The notes beneath the pieces were generated by a model that was given only the letters and a program-made list of their open reading frames with translations, was not told the DNA's origin and made no database searches. Shown here one piece after another: positions 1 through 7,780 of a stretch of DNA of 54,598 nt. This DNA comes from Armatimonadota bacterium (GTDB taxonomy: Bacteria; Armatimonadota; UBA5829; DTJY01): the NCBI GenBank assembly GCA_017993055.1, contig JAGONM010000024.1:1-54598 (forward strand). Direction: 5' to 3'. A program made the position numbers and the translations under genes. Position 1 is the stretch's first letter; each line of letters begins with the position of its first letter.

Positions 1-62
1 TGCATAGTGCCGGGGAGAGCCGGAGTGGCTCTCCCCGGAGTGTGATGGCGCGCGCAGCACGA

Positions 63-3000
63 TTACTGCGCGTCGCCAACCTTGAACCAGTTCATCTTCA
101 TGATGTTGTAGTCGGTCACATTCACGACGCCGTCGCCGTTGATGTCCGCGAACAGGTCTACCGTAGACATCCAGGCGCCCTTCAGCACCGAGTAGTCCAG
201 GACGTTGACCGAGTTCGAGTCGTTGATGTCGCCGCCGAGCAGCGTGAAGCAGTAGTCGGCCCCAATGTAGTAGTAACCAGCGTCCGTGAATGCGTTTCCG
301 GTCGCTGGATTGATCTGCAACAGGTGCTTCGTACGGAGACTCCACGCGGTCTTGGCGCTCAGGTTTGCTATGTTAGCCGGAACGTCAGTCAGAGTGACGT
401 CGCTACCCTTGGCCGTCCCACTCGCATTGCTGAACAGGAGAGAGGGTGTCCATGTCTTGAGCACCGTGCCGGCGGAGTCGGTGGCTGTGAAGACCACACT
501 CCGGGTGACGGAGTACGAGGTAGACGATAACGTCGCGAACTTCACCCAGGAGGATTTCCCGCCGATGGTGAGTTGGTTGACGTTGACGTAGATCCAGTCC
601 GTGAGTATCTGCATGTTCCCCGCGCTGTCCATCACCGTTACCGTGACCTCGTGGACGCCGTTGACCATAGTCGCGGGCACGAAGCAGGTCATGCCCTCGG
701 GGCAGGGCACCAATGGCGGGGCAGCAGGGTTATTGCAGCTGACTATCGCCGGGCAGGTGTAGACCCCTCCTCCATCATCGGCAACGGAGCCTGCCCAGAC
801 ACCGAGACCGTCTACCGCAACCGTGACGGCAGAGATACCTGCGGTGGCATCAGTCGCAGTAACGGTGAAGATGATGCCCGGTGCGACTGGATCTGGCGCA
901 GCGCCACCGCCGCGAAGGGTGACTGGACTCGTCGCTATGGCGCTGCCCGTCAGCACATTGGCGCCGCCCTGAGTCGCCGTAAACGACGCTCCTGGGTCTG
1001 TCTTGTCCAGGTAGAAGTTCGTGCTGGCGGATGCCGAGTTCCCGGCCTTGTCGTATGCCGTCACCTGGGCGCTGTGAGTCCCGTCGGACATGCCTGACAC
1101 GTCGAGGGCGTAGATGCTGGTTGCCGTGAACGGAGCACCTCCGTCTATCGAGAGCTCGTAGTAGTCAATGCCCGCGAGGGCATCTTCCGCCGTGAAGATC
1201 AGATTGACGGTGTTCACGTTCGTCCAGCTCGCCGGGTCGGCGCTGATCGCCACATCGTGCGGCGCGGTGCCGTCGATGACGACGTCCACGCTGTCGCTCT
1301 TTATCGGGCTGATCAACCCCCCGCCGGTAACCGCAAACCAGGTCTTCTCCACGTCGGTGGCACCATCTGGTCTGAAGACCATATTGGTTGTGCCTTCGGT
1401 GCCGGTGGGTGTCAACGTGATGATCGCCGTGGTTGCGTCGGCATCCGTGCCGCCGACCAGGTCGAACCTGACTCCGACTGCCACATCCAGATCGCCGTCC
1501 GTGTTCCAGACGTTCCAGATCAAGTTCGTCCAGTCGCCGCCGCCGGGGGCGACACTCACTGCCCCGGGCGCGCCGCTGAAGTAGGCCGAGTCGAACGCAA
1601 GGAATGCCTGCACTGCGTCAACCGGCTGCTGCAGGTTCTCGACGTTCATGTTGATGACGCACGTCTCCGTCGGCTTGATGTAGATGCTCGCCGGAGTCGG
1701 CTCGAGGTAGAGGTGATTCGGCTCTATCTGAGCATCTTCGAACAGCCCGACGTAGTCCGCCGAGTCGAATGTGATCACGGGATCCCTGACCATGCGGGTC
1801 TGTGTCGCATAGGTCGTGTTGCCGACTGTGTCGCCCCAGATCAGCGCAATGCCGTATCCGTTCGTCAGCGTCGGGTTGCCCGCGATGTTCATGTCGCTGA
1901 AGGCTTCTCCCCACGCGCCCCATCCCAGTGCAGGGCTTCGCTGGTAGTCGTACATCCCGGCGATCGTGTAGTTCTTTATGTCGCCCCACGTCATCGTCGT
2001 GAACGGATCGCCGTACACGTTCGTGAAGCCGTTGTGCTCGTATACGGCTACCACGGTCGAATCGGGTATCGAGGGCGAGGTCAGATCAACGGTCATCCGG
2101 CTCCAGTCGGCGTCCAGAACGGTGATCCCGCCGACCACCGTTATTCCAAGAGAGGTAGGGGCGAAGATTCCGTACTTGCCGTTGCCGTCGGTCATGAAGT
2201 AGTTGATGGTCGGATATCCCCCCAGGGAATGCTTGAAGTCGAACACAAGCTTGATATCCTTCAGTGCCTTGCCGACGGCGACGTTTGTGGCCGCGAAGGT
2301 CCGCGAGCCGTCTCGCCATCCGTTCGGGCCGAGCCCCCCGGTCGCCAGAACGTCTGGCGCGGCACCGTTGTTTTGGTACCAGTACCAGCCGCCGGCATTC
2401 CGAGGCTGCTTATGGTACCCCAACTCTGTGCCGTCGTCGCTGATGTCGAACTGGTTCACGCCGTGGGCTGTCGCAACCTTCCATGCGGCCGACTTGGTAC
2501 TCAGCGATATGTTCGACACGGAGAAAGTCGTGTTCGACGTCCCGCTCATGCCGATCTGCGGGCCCCAGAAGGCGGCGTAGTCGCCGCCGTAGGACGTGCC
2601 CATGATCATGTTCTTGACCTGCTCGAATGTGCCGCTCTTCGCAGGGTCATACGCTGACCACGACCCGCCGGGCGGGCGCGTGCGGTAATCAGCGTGAGTC
2701 TTGAGATCGAAGGTGTAATCGTAGCTGCCGCCGGCTCCGCTCCAACTCATCGGTGACAAGAGGACCAGCACGCTGCTGCCCGGGCCGCCCGTCGGGCTCA
2801 GATACAGGCTCCCGTAGATAGTGCCTGGCGGGTTGTTCATGCCGTACACCTTGTAGCCGCCCCCGATGATGTCGGCAATGCTCAGGTGGTAGGTCTGCGT
2901 GTTGAGTCGCGCGAAGACTGAGGCTTCGTCCTCCGCCCAGGCCGCGACGTACGCACTTCCGATGCCTACGCTGGCACTTCCCGCTACGAAGTAGTCAGCC

Positions 3001-3089
3001 GGATTGCTGAAATCCCAGTTGTACACGTCAGCCTGTAAGGCCGGGCACATGACAAGCAATCCGAGCACTGCAAGTAGTAGATAACGCAT
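63..3089 (-). CDS. Secreted multidomain protein with cohesin-like, Ig-like and C-terminal dockerin type I modules
   Basis: A signal peptide (MRYLLLAVLGLLVMCPALQA) starts this roughly 1000-residue protein. The N-terminal half (about residues 25-460) is beta-rich and not recognised. A cohesin-like stretch follows at about 470-605, then Ig-like/bacterial surface repeats at about 610-850 with motifs such as DGTHSAQVTAYDKAGN. The C-terminus (about 950-1005) has two calcium-loop repeats, DINDSNSVNVLD and DINGDGVVNVTD, typical of a dockerin type I domain. The protein is probably exported and held in a surface complex or anchored through the dockerin. Two in-frame ATGs exist, at 3101 and 3089. An AAAGG directly touches the first ATG, so the second is the better-spaced start. 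The catalytic role, if any, is unknown. No other dockerin or cohesin gene lies in the window. Confidence 0.8.
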   Translation of the reverse strand: MRYLLLAVLGLLVMCPALQADVYNWDFSNPADYFVAGSASVGIGSAYVAAWAEDEASVFARLNTQTYHLSIADIIGGGYKVYGMNNPPGTIYGSLYLSPTGGPGSSVLVLLSPMSWSGAGGSYDYTFDLKTHADYRTRPPGGSWSAYDPAKSGTFEQVKNMIMGTSYGGDYAAFWGPQIGMSGTSNTTFSVSNISLSTKSAAWKVATAHGVNQFDISDDGTELGYHKQPRNAGGWYWYQNNGAAPDVLATGGLGPNGWRDGSRTFAATNVAVGKALKDIKLVFDFKHSLGGYPTINYFMTDGNGKYGIFAPTSLGITVVGGITVLDADWSRMTVDLTSPSIPDSTVVAVYEHNGFTNVYGDPFTTMTWGDIKNYTIAGMYDYQRSPALGWGAWGEAFSDMNIAGNPTLTNGYGIALIWGDTVGNTTYATQTRMVRDPVITFDSADYVGLFEDAQIEPNHLYLEPTPASIYIKPTETCVINMNVENLQQPVDAVQAFLAFDSAYFSGAPGAVSVAPGGGDWTNLIWNVWNTDGDLDVAVGVRFDLVGGTDADATTAIITLTPTGTEGTTNMVFRPDGATDVEKTWFAVTGGGLISPIKSDSVDVVIDGTAPHDVAISADPASWTNVNTVNLIFTAEDALAGIDYYELSIDGGAPFTATSIYALDVSGMSDGTHSAQVTAYDKAGNSASASTNFYLDKTDPGASFTATQGGANVLTGSAIATSPVTLRGGGAAPDPVAPGIIFTVTATDATAGISAVTVAVDGLGVWAGSVADDGGGVYTCPAIVSCNNPAAPPLVPCPEGMTCFVPATMVNGVHEVTVTVMDSAGNMQILTDWIYVNVNQLTIGGKSSWVKFATLSSTSYSVTRSVVFTATDSAGTVLKTWTPSLLFSNASGTAKGSDVTLTDVPANIANLSAKTAWSLRTKHLLQINPATGNAFTDAGYYYIGADYCFTLLGGDINDSNSVNVLDYSVLKGAWMSTVDLFADINGDGVVNVTDYNIMKMNWFKVGDAQ

Positions 3090-3101
3090 TTCGCTTCTCA
3101 T

Positions 3102-4208
3102 CCTTTCCCGTCGTCAGTGCGAGGCCTTTGACTGCACAGCGCTCGCATCAGATATCGTATCCCGAGAGACAGAAGGCCGCCGCGAGATGAGTCGGCTCGG
3201 TCCGGGGACCCAAGAACGACCCACCGAGGTCGCAACGTGCATTCCGTAACCAACCTCGCTCTCACTTGCCGCAAAGCTCGAAAGCATCACCTCCGTTGAT
3301 ACAGCGAATGGGTAGCCGGATCCACCGAGACGGTCAGTCGCTGGAACCGCCGCGCTACCCGTTGCCGTGAATCGCCATCAACGTGATTTACAGTCCGTGA
3401 TCCCTTGGCGAATCGTAGACGTACGCGTTACGGTCTCGCGGACGTCGGAAACCCCTCTCAGGACGCACCCCGCCGATCCGTGGTGAGGCTGGCCGGCAAG
3501 CCGAACTCCCCGCGGTGCAAAAGCGCCCGGAAGGCGGCATCCGTCCCGAAACTTCATATTCTGATGGCTTGGTACTGGTCGGTAGAGGGCATCGCGGTTG
3601 TAAGTCGTCTCGTGGAGAGCAGCGGTGGTGCATCCGCCCGCCCGAGACCCGCGGTAGCCGGTACCGATGGTGCTGGGGATCGCAACGATCTGCGTCGTTT
3701 GCCCGAGTTTTCTGTGGCCCCGCTGGAAATCCGATGGACGCTACGTCTGCCCGTGCGACACTTCGGAGGAGTTATCACATGTTCACAGCGATGTCACAGA
3801 TGCAGTGTTACCTCTAAGCGTGGGTGCGATAGTATTGCTGGCTGACAGTAACGAACCTATTCTAGACCCGAGCCGGCTATTTGTCAAGAGGGTTTTGAAA
3901 AACCGGTACATTTACCAGGTCAGTCTCAAATACCGTTGCTGTGGTGCGCCACAGTACTCGGCTAGTTAGTTCTAGCTATGTCAGCTATTAGCGCTGGCAA
4001 TATTGACTGCTCGGCAGGTCAGGCAACCCTGGCAATAATACTAGTTTTGAGGTTCATGACCACGAAATGACTTGACTAAAACGTCAGTCTGGGGTAGACT
4101 GACATGGATAGCCACCAGTGGGTGGTGGCGCGTCAAGGGCAGGGCGCAAATAGTAGGGCCTGCAGACGGCCCGCATCTATACCGGGTTTTGGCACTGTAG
4201 AAACATAC
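3102..4208. other. Long intergenic region without a supported gene
   Basis: About 1.1 kb separates the dockerin gene from the PEP-CTERM genes. I find no ORF here with a start, ribosome site and recognisable protein. The short ORFs in both strands look like GC-rich chance frames. From about 3830 the base composition becomes more AT-rich. That part contains two direct copies of CTGGCAATA (3994-4002 and 4029-4037) and regulatory-looking palindromes listed separately. It is most simply the shared upstream regulatory region of the downstream PEP-CTERM pair. Confidence 0.55.
4072..4103 (+). promoter_or_regulatory. Perfect palindrome with overlapping sigma-70-like boxes; candidate activator or operator site
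   Basis: GTCAGTCT (4083-4090) and AGACTGAC (4096-4103) form a perfect 8-bp inverted repeat around 5 bases. TTGACT at 4072-4077 and TAGACT at 4095-4100, 17 bases apart, resemble -35/-10 boxes that overlap the palindrome. Relative to the predicted sigma-54 start at about 4234, the palindrome lies about 130-150 bases upstream. That is a usual place for a sigma-54 activator binding site. It could instead be a repressor operator on a sigma-70 promoter. The sequence alone does not decide. Confidence 0.55.
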
Positions 4209-4223
4209 GGCACGATTCTTGCA
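4209..4223 (+). promoter_or_regulatory. Sigma-54 (-24/-12) promoter for the PEP-CTERM genes
   Basis: The sequence GGCACG-ATTC-TTGCA matches the RpoN consensus (TGGCACG-N4-TTGCW), with the invariant GG at 4209-4210 and GC at 4221-4222. These are exactly 12 bases apart, as required. The only mismatch in the core is C instead of T before GG. The predicted transcript start is near 4234, about 60 bases before the ATG at 4296. PEP-CTERM proteins in several bacteria are known to be controlled by RpoN with the PrsK/PrsR system, so the match fits the gene it serves. Confidence 0.65.
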
Positions 4224-4295
4224 GTGCAATACTGACGTGTGAACAACGCAGGTCTTAGAAACCCCGGGATTCCAAAAAGGAGGGATCAGAGGAAG

Positions 4296-4976
4296 ATGGC
4301 AACACGCGTATTCTTGGCAATGGTGATTGTCTGCTGTGTACTATCGGTCGCAGTAGCGGATGATCTGGCTCCACCGGTGTGGCGTGGCCAGCCGGGCAGC
4401 ACGTTCCAGGCCTGGGAGTTCGGCACCGGCGAGAACCCGGCATATCCTAGCGCGCTCAACAACCCGTACGGCACTCCGTGTGCGGTGATTGACTATGATC
4501 CTCCGTTCGGCACGGGCTGGATCGAAGGGACTGAGTGGTCGGACGTCTACGGTTCGAAGAGGGGTTGGTGGGACATCGGCACTGGCTCGATCACCATTAC
4601 CATCCCAAACACCGTGAACACCGCGCCTGATACATACAAGGATATCAGGATTCAGATCACGTACTGGCAGGATATCAGCGACGCTCCATCGGTCAACGTT
4701 CTCCCGGGCGGGGTCCATATAGGTGAGACTCAGCACTCCCTGGTCGAGGCTGGTCCCACGGGTGGAGGATGGTATTCCATGCTCGCTGACTGGCGGCTTG
4801 TTCCCAATCCCAGTTGCGAAACCATCATTATCGCTGCGGATCCCATGTGGGGCAGTATGATAGATGAAGTCGTGGTTGACACTATCTGCACGGCGGTCCC
4901 CGAACCGGGAAGCTTGGCCGTGTTGGCGACTGGTGTGCTGGGCTTGGCCGGATTGGCGTTTAGGCGCAGGTCATAG
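4296..4976 (+). CDS. PEP-CTERM sorting domain protein
   Basis: This is an exported protein of 226 residues. It starts with a signal peptide (MATRVFLAMVIVCCVLSVAVA) and ends in a classic PEP-CTERM tripartite tail. The tail is VPEPGS, a hydrophobic helix, then an arginine cluster (RRRS). Such proteins are cut and sorted by an exosortase and usually serve in extracellular polymer or biofilm matrix. The middle is tryptophan- and glycine-rich and likely a beta-sandwich; I do not recognise a catalytic motif. The ATG at 4296 is chosen because GAGG and an upstream AGGAGG precede it and it gives a clean signal peptide; the longer frame from 4239 does not. It is followed at 5060 by a second PEP-CTERM gene, probably co-regulated. 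No exosortase gene lies in the window. Confidence 0.85.
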   Translation: MATRVFLAMVIVCCVLSVAVADDLAPPVWRGQPGSTFQAWEFGTGENPAYPSALNNPYGTPCAVIDYDPPFGTGWIEGTEWSDVYGSKRGWWDIGTGSITITIPNTVNTAPDTYKDIRIQITYWQDISDAPSVNVLPGGVHIGETQHSLVEAGPTGGGWYSMLADWRLVPNPSCETIIIAADPMWGSMIDEVVVDTICTAVPEPGSLAVLATGVLGLAGLAFRRRS

Positions 4977-4999
4977 ACCTGGAACTCGATGATCTCAGG

Positions 5000-5033
5000 G
5001 TGGCCGCGGTATCCGTGTGGAAACTGCGGCCAC
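5000..5033 (+). terminator. Hairpin between the two PEP-CTERM genes
   Basis: An 11-bp stem with one G-T pair forms between 5000-5010 and 5023-5033 (outer arms GTGGCCGC and GCGGCCAC) around a 12-base loop, 24 bases after the stop codon. No strong T tract follows, so it may be a weak terminator, an attenuator or an mRNA-stabilising hairpin that sets different levels for the two genes. Confidence 0.5.
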
Positions 5034-5059
5034 ATTCATCTTAGGCCATTGATGAGGTA

Positions 5060-6205
5060 ATGAAGAGAACAGCTCTTGTTCGAAAAGCCAACATTTCGGC
5101 CCTTCTCTTGATTCTGCTTCTGGCACTGCCATCTGCGGTTTCGCCGTCCGTCCAATATCGTATCGAGGACCTGGGCGACCTTGGCGGGGGTTTCGCCAGG
5201 GCCAGGTCGGCCAACACCGACGGGGTGATTGTCGGAGAGTCACTCATTGACGCTCCAACTCAGGTTGAGAGGGCGTTCATCTGGATTGACGGCAACATGT
5301 GGGACCTCGGCACTCTCGGTGGAAGCAGAAGTCGTGCTCTGGCTGTCAACGAGCACGGAACGGCAGTCGGGTGGGCGCAGGATTCCGCCGGACTGTCGTG
5401 GGCTGCATATTGGGACTCCGCGGGCGCTCACGCCCTGCCAGGCCTAGGCGGGTCCGGAGGTAGCGCGTGGGCTGTGAACAGCGCAGGGAGCATTGTCGGG
5501 AGTGCATATGCGAGCCCAGGGGTCTACCATGCGGCGCTGTGGGATACTGACTCCATCCAGGATCTCGGGACGCTTGGCGGTGTCTACAGCGTGGCCTATG
5601 GGATCAACTCCAAGGGGGGAATCGCCGGCGCTGCCGACAACGGAGCCGGTCAACAGCGAGCGTGCATCTGGACTGAGACCGGCCCGATGGATATAGGAGC
5701 GCTGTCCGGCGGGAAATGGGATACCGCGAGGGCGATCAACGACAGCGGCGCCGTGATACTCTGGGGCATTCCCTACGCCGAGACGGCGAAGCGGGCGGGG
5801 TTCTGGAGCGGCATGACTGGTGATCATGTGGTGGACCTGGGTACATTCGGCGGCAAGGAAAGTTGGGCGTACGGGCTCAACAATCACGGTTGCGTGGTTG
5901 GCTGGGCCGGTCTGGCCTCAGGGATCTACCATGCATACGCATATCAGGGCGGAGTAATGACGGATCTCGGCACTCTGGGCGGGCAGTTCAGTTCAGCGAA
6001 CGGCGTTTCCGATGACGGTGTGATCGTGGGCTGGGCTCACGATACACTGGGCCGCACGCACGCCGTCAGATGGGTGCCGGTCCCTGAGCCGTCGGGGGTG
6101 ATCACCATGTTTGCTTCGCTAGCGCTTCTGGCTTGCGTAGCGGTCGCCGCCCATGCAGGCGCGCGGCGGAGATCTTCGCGGAGTTGCAGGCTCATCAGGC
6201 CTTGA
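5060..6205 (+). CDS. HAF-repeat extracellular protein with PEP-CTERM tail
   Basis: The protein has 381 residues with an N-terminal signal peptide. Most of it is made of seven repeats of about 45-52 residues, each beginning with a DLGTLGG-like motif and followed by a short segment ending in (I/V)VG. This is the HAF extracellular repeat, expected to form a beta-propeller-like fold. The C-terminus is PEP-CTERM-like: VPEPSG, a hydrophobic segment, then an arginine-rich end. It lies 83 bases after the first PEP-CTERM gene with GAGG before its ATG, so the two may share the sigma-54 promoter. Its stop codon overlaps the -35 box of the tRNA promoter. Function beyond surface location is not known. Confidence 0.85.
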   Translation: MKRTALVRKANISALLLILLLALPSAVSPSVQYRIEDLGDLGGGFARARSANTDGVIVGESLIDAPTQVERAFIWIDGNMWDLGTLGGSRSRALAVNEHGTAVGWAQDSAGLSWAAYWDSAGAHALPGLGGSGGSAWAVNSAGSIVGSAYASPGVYHAALWDTDSIQDLGTLGGVYSVAYGINSKGGIAGAADNGAGQQRACIWTETGPMDIGALSGGKWDTARAINDSGAVILWGIPYAETAKRAGFWSGMTGDHVVDLGTFGGKESWAYGLNNHGCVVGWAGLASGIYHAYAYQGGVMTDLGTLGGQFSSANGVSDDGVIVGWAHDTLGRTHAVRWVPVPEPSGVITMFASLALLACVAVAAHAGARRRSSRSCRLIRP

Positions 6206-6230
6206 CACGGACTGGCCCGGGTGTTAGAAT
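6202..6230 (+). promoter_or_regulatory. Sigma-70 promoter of tRNA-Pro
   Basis: TTGACA (6202-6207, perfect -35) and TAGAAT (6225-6230, five of six) are separated by 17 bases. The predicted start is about 6237, a few bases before the mature tRNA at 6246. The -35 box includes the TGA stop codon of the preceding gene. Confidence 0.75.
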
Positions 6231-6245
6231 CCCTACATAACCTAT

Positions 6246-6322
6246 CGGGGCGTAGCGCAGCTTGGTAGCGCACCTGTATGGGGTGCAGGTGGTCGCAGGT
6301 TCAAATCCTGTCGCCCCGACCA
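6246..6322 (+). tRNA. tRNA-Pro (anticodon GGG)
   Basis: This is a full cloverleaf of 77 bases. The acceptor stem is CGGGGCG/CGCCCCG, the D stem GCGC/GCGC, the anticodon stem CCTGT/GCAGG, and the T stem GCAGG/CCTGT. The loop at 6278-6284 has U33, anticodon GGG at 6280-6282 and G37, as expected for proline tRNA. The discriminator A and CCA (6320-6322) are encoded. It reads CCC and CCU codons. It stands alone with its own promoter and terminator. Confidence 0.96.
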
Positions 6323-6324
6323 TT

Positions 6325-6353
6325 GGCCATCTCTCTCCGGGGAGGTGGCCTTT
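6325..6353 (+). terminator. Rho-independent terminator after tRNA-Pro
   Basis: A 9-bp stem with one G-T pair (6325-6333 with 6342-6350, GGCCATCTC/GAGGTGGCC) is followed by TTT, directly after the tRNA CCA end. Confidence 0.75.
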
Positions 6354-6432
6354 GCTCAACTGCCGCAGGTAATGCGCGGCGTCTCACCGCGGGATGGTCT
6401 TCGCTTGTCACTCTGCTTTTCGAGGAAAACCA

Positions 6433-6461
6433 TTGCAGAGCTGTGTAAGTTGTGTTATGCT
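6433..6461 (+). promoter_or_regulatory. Promoter for the small membrane protein gene
   Basis: TTGCAG (6433-6438), a 17-base spacer, and TATGCT (6456-6461) with a TG extension one base upstream. The predicted start is near 6468, giving a leader of about 65 bases before the ATG at 6532. Confidence 0.55.
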
Positions 6462-6531
6462 TATTGTCGGGCAGCACCCGAGGCGAGCACGTCCGGCGCC
6501 AAGGTCAGTGAAGACTAAGCACGGTGGACTC

Positions 6532-6711
6532 ATGTCGAATGCGCTCTGGATGATCCTGTTGTTCGTCGGAATAGCCGTTGGGGGCACGACGCTTGCGGTA
6601 GAGAGGATCTTCGACCTCGGCCGTACTCCGTTGCTCGACGGACTCGTTGTCGCCTCGATCGCGCTTGTGCTCATATCGTTCATCCCCTTCATATCGAAGC
6701 TTCGCGACTGA
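6532..6711 (+). CDS. Small two-helix membrane protein of unknown function
   Basis: This 59-residue protein starts MSNALWMILLFVGIAVGG. It has two predicted membrane helices at about residues 5-22 and 36-55, joined by a short loop (VERIFDLGRTPLLDG), and ends KLRD. The open frame continues upstream to 6394. That extension is arginine- and proline-rich without hydrophobic pattern, so the ATG at 6532 is preferred although its ribosome site (GGTGG) is weak. No family is recognised. Its position after a separate promoter supports it as a real gene. It runs convergent with the isomerase-like gene, whose stop is only 5 bases away. Confidence 0.55.
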   Translation: MSNALWMILLFVGIAVGGTTLAVERIFDLGRTPLLDGLVVASIALVLISFIPFISKLRD

Positions 6712-6716
6712 CCGCG

Positions 6717-7586
6717 CTAGAGTATCGTGCGGAAGTAATCGGCATCCGACCTCAGCACCGCGGGCCATTTCTCCCGAGGAAATTTCCCAAGCGACTCGTC
6801 CTCTAGGCAGAGGTCCCGGCTGTACCCCGCGCCCTTCAGAATCTCGACGACGCGTCCGTGATCCACATCTCCCTCCCGCATGGGAGACACGTACTTGCTG
6901 TACTCCAGGCCGATCTCACGCTGTATCTCCCGAAGTCCTACGGGATAGCTGATGTTCTTCGCGTGTGTGTGCTTGCAGCAGGGGGCAAACCGCTCGATGA
7001 TCTCGTAGACTCGAGACAGAGGGTGTCCATACCAGTAGAAGTTGCCTGTATCCAGTGTGAGACCGAGTCTCTGCGACCTCACGGCTTCGAACACGGCGTC
7101 CAGGAACTCGGGCCGGTTTCCCTGGAAACCGTGGTTTTCAATCCCCATTTCCACGTCGGAGGCCGACGTTTCATCGAGCACTCGGGACATCGCCTTGGCA
7201 AAAACCTCAATATTCGTCTCTGGCGGAGTCTCCTCCTCGCCGTGCATCATGGCGTCAATGCGGACCGCCGGGATGCCAAGGGCATCGGCCGCCCTGATAG
7301 CTGCAATCGTCCAGTCTATTTCGAAATCCAAGTCGGGATTCGCGAAGTTGTTTGCCATGAGAAAGGCCGGCACCCGGATGCCGTTCTCGGAGAGCTGCTT
7401 TCGAAGCGTGTCTATCCCTTGCGGCGTATCCAGTCTGATCCGTTCGTCGCCGGACGCACCGATACGGCGGACCGAGCAATTCCGGTCGAACTCGAGTTCT
7501 ACTGCGTCGAATCCGAGGGCGTCTAGCCCTTCCTTGATTGAATGCCATCCGGCGAGAATGATATGGTCGCGAGCCGACGGGTACAT
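6717..7586 (-). CDS. Sugar phosphate isomerase/epimerase-like TIM-barrel protein
   Basis: The protein has 289 residues in the xylose-isomerase-like TIM-barrel superfamily (AP endonuclease 2 fold). Visible motifs are GIENHGFQG (about residue 145), LTLDTGNFYWYG (about 178) and CKHTHAKNI (about 207), which carry the acidic and histidine metal ligands of this fold. Members isomerise or epimerise free or phosphorylated sugars, inositols or sugar acids, but the substrate cannot be read from the sequence. The start at 7586 is chosen because GAGGAG sits six bases before it. A promoter at 7618-7646 drives it, divergent from the antiporter gene. Confidence 0.8.
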   Translation of the reverse strand: MYPSARDHIILAGWHSIKEGLDALGFDAVELEFDRNCSVRRIGASGDERIRLDTPQGIDTLRKQLSENGIRVPAFLMANNFANPDLDFEIDWTIAAIRAADALGIPAVRIDAMMHGEEETPPETNIEVFAKAMSRVLDETSASDVEMGIENHGFQGNRPEFLDAVFEAVRSQRLGLTLDTGNFYWYGHPLSRVYEIIERFAPCCKHTHAKNISYPVGLREIQREIGLEYSKYVSPMREGDVDHGRVVEILKGAGYSRDLCLEDESLGKFPREKWPAVLRSDADYFRTIL

Positions 7587-7617
7587 GGTATGCTCCTCAG
7601 GTGGAATGCCTGGTCCG

Positions 7618-7646
7618 AGTATAGAGCGGCCCCGACGGCGAGTCAA
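7618..7646 (-). promoter_or_regulatory. Sigma-70 promoter for the isomerase-like gene
   Basis: Reading the minus strand, TTGACT (7641-7646) and TATACT (7618-7623) are separated by 17 bases. It is arranged back to back with the plus-strand promoter at 7677-7706. Confidence 0.7.
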
Positions 7647-7676
7647 GTTGAGTCCGAGTGCTGGCGAGAGTCATCT

Positions 7677-7706
7677 TTGACTGTGAGTCAGCTGTGCAGG
7701 TATAAT
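7677..7706 (+). promoter_or_regulatory. Sigma-70 promoter with palindrome at -35, for the antiporter gene
   Basis: TTGACT (7677-7682), an 18-base spacer and a perfect TATAAT (7701-7706). The -35 is part of a palindrome TGACT-GTG-AGTCA (7678-7690) that could be an operator. The leader to the ATG at 7781 would be about 68 bases. Confidence 0.7.
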
Positions 7707-7780
7707 GTCCGCGCGCGGAACCAAGCTTTGCGCCCGGGGTGTCTTGTCCCGAGCATTCCCTAGAGCCAACATCGTCTGAT

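Noticed and set aside
1257-2657. 466-codon plus-strand frame inside the dockerin gene
   Set aside because: It is antisense to a gene with signal peptide and calcium-binding dockerin repeats, and has no recognisable domain itself.
4183-4208. A first sigma-54-like match at TTGGCACTG
   Set aside because: The -12 position after the correct spacing reads AC instead of GC; the site at 4209-4223 is much better.
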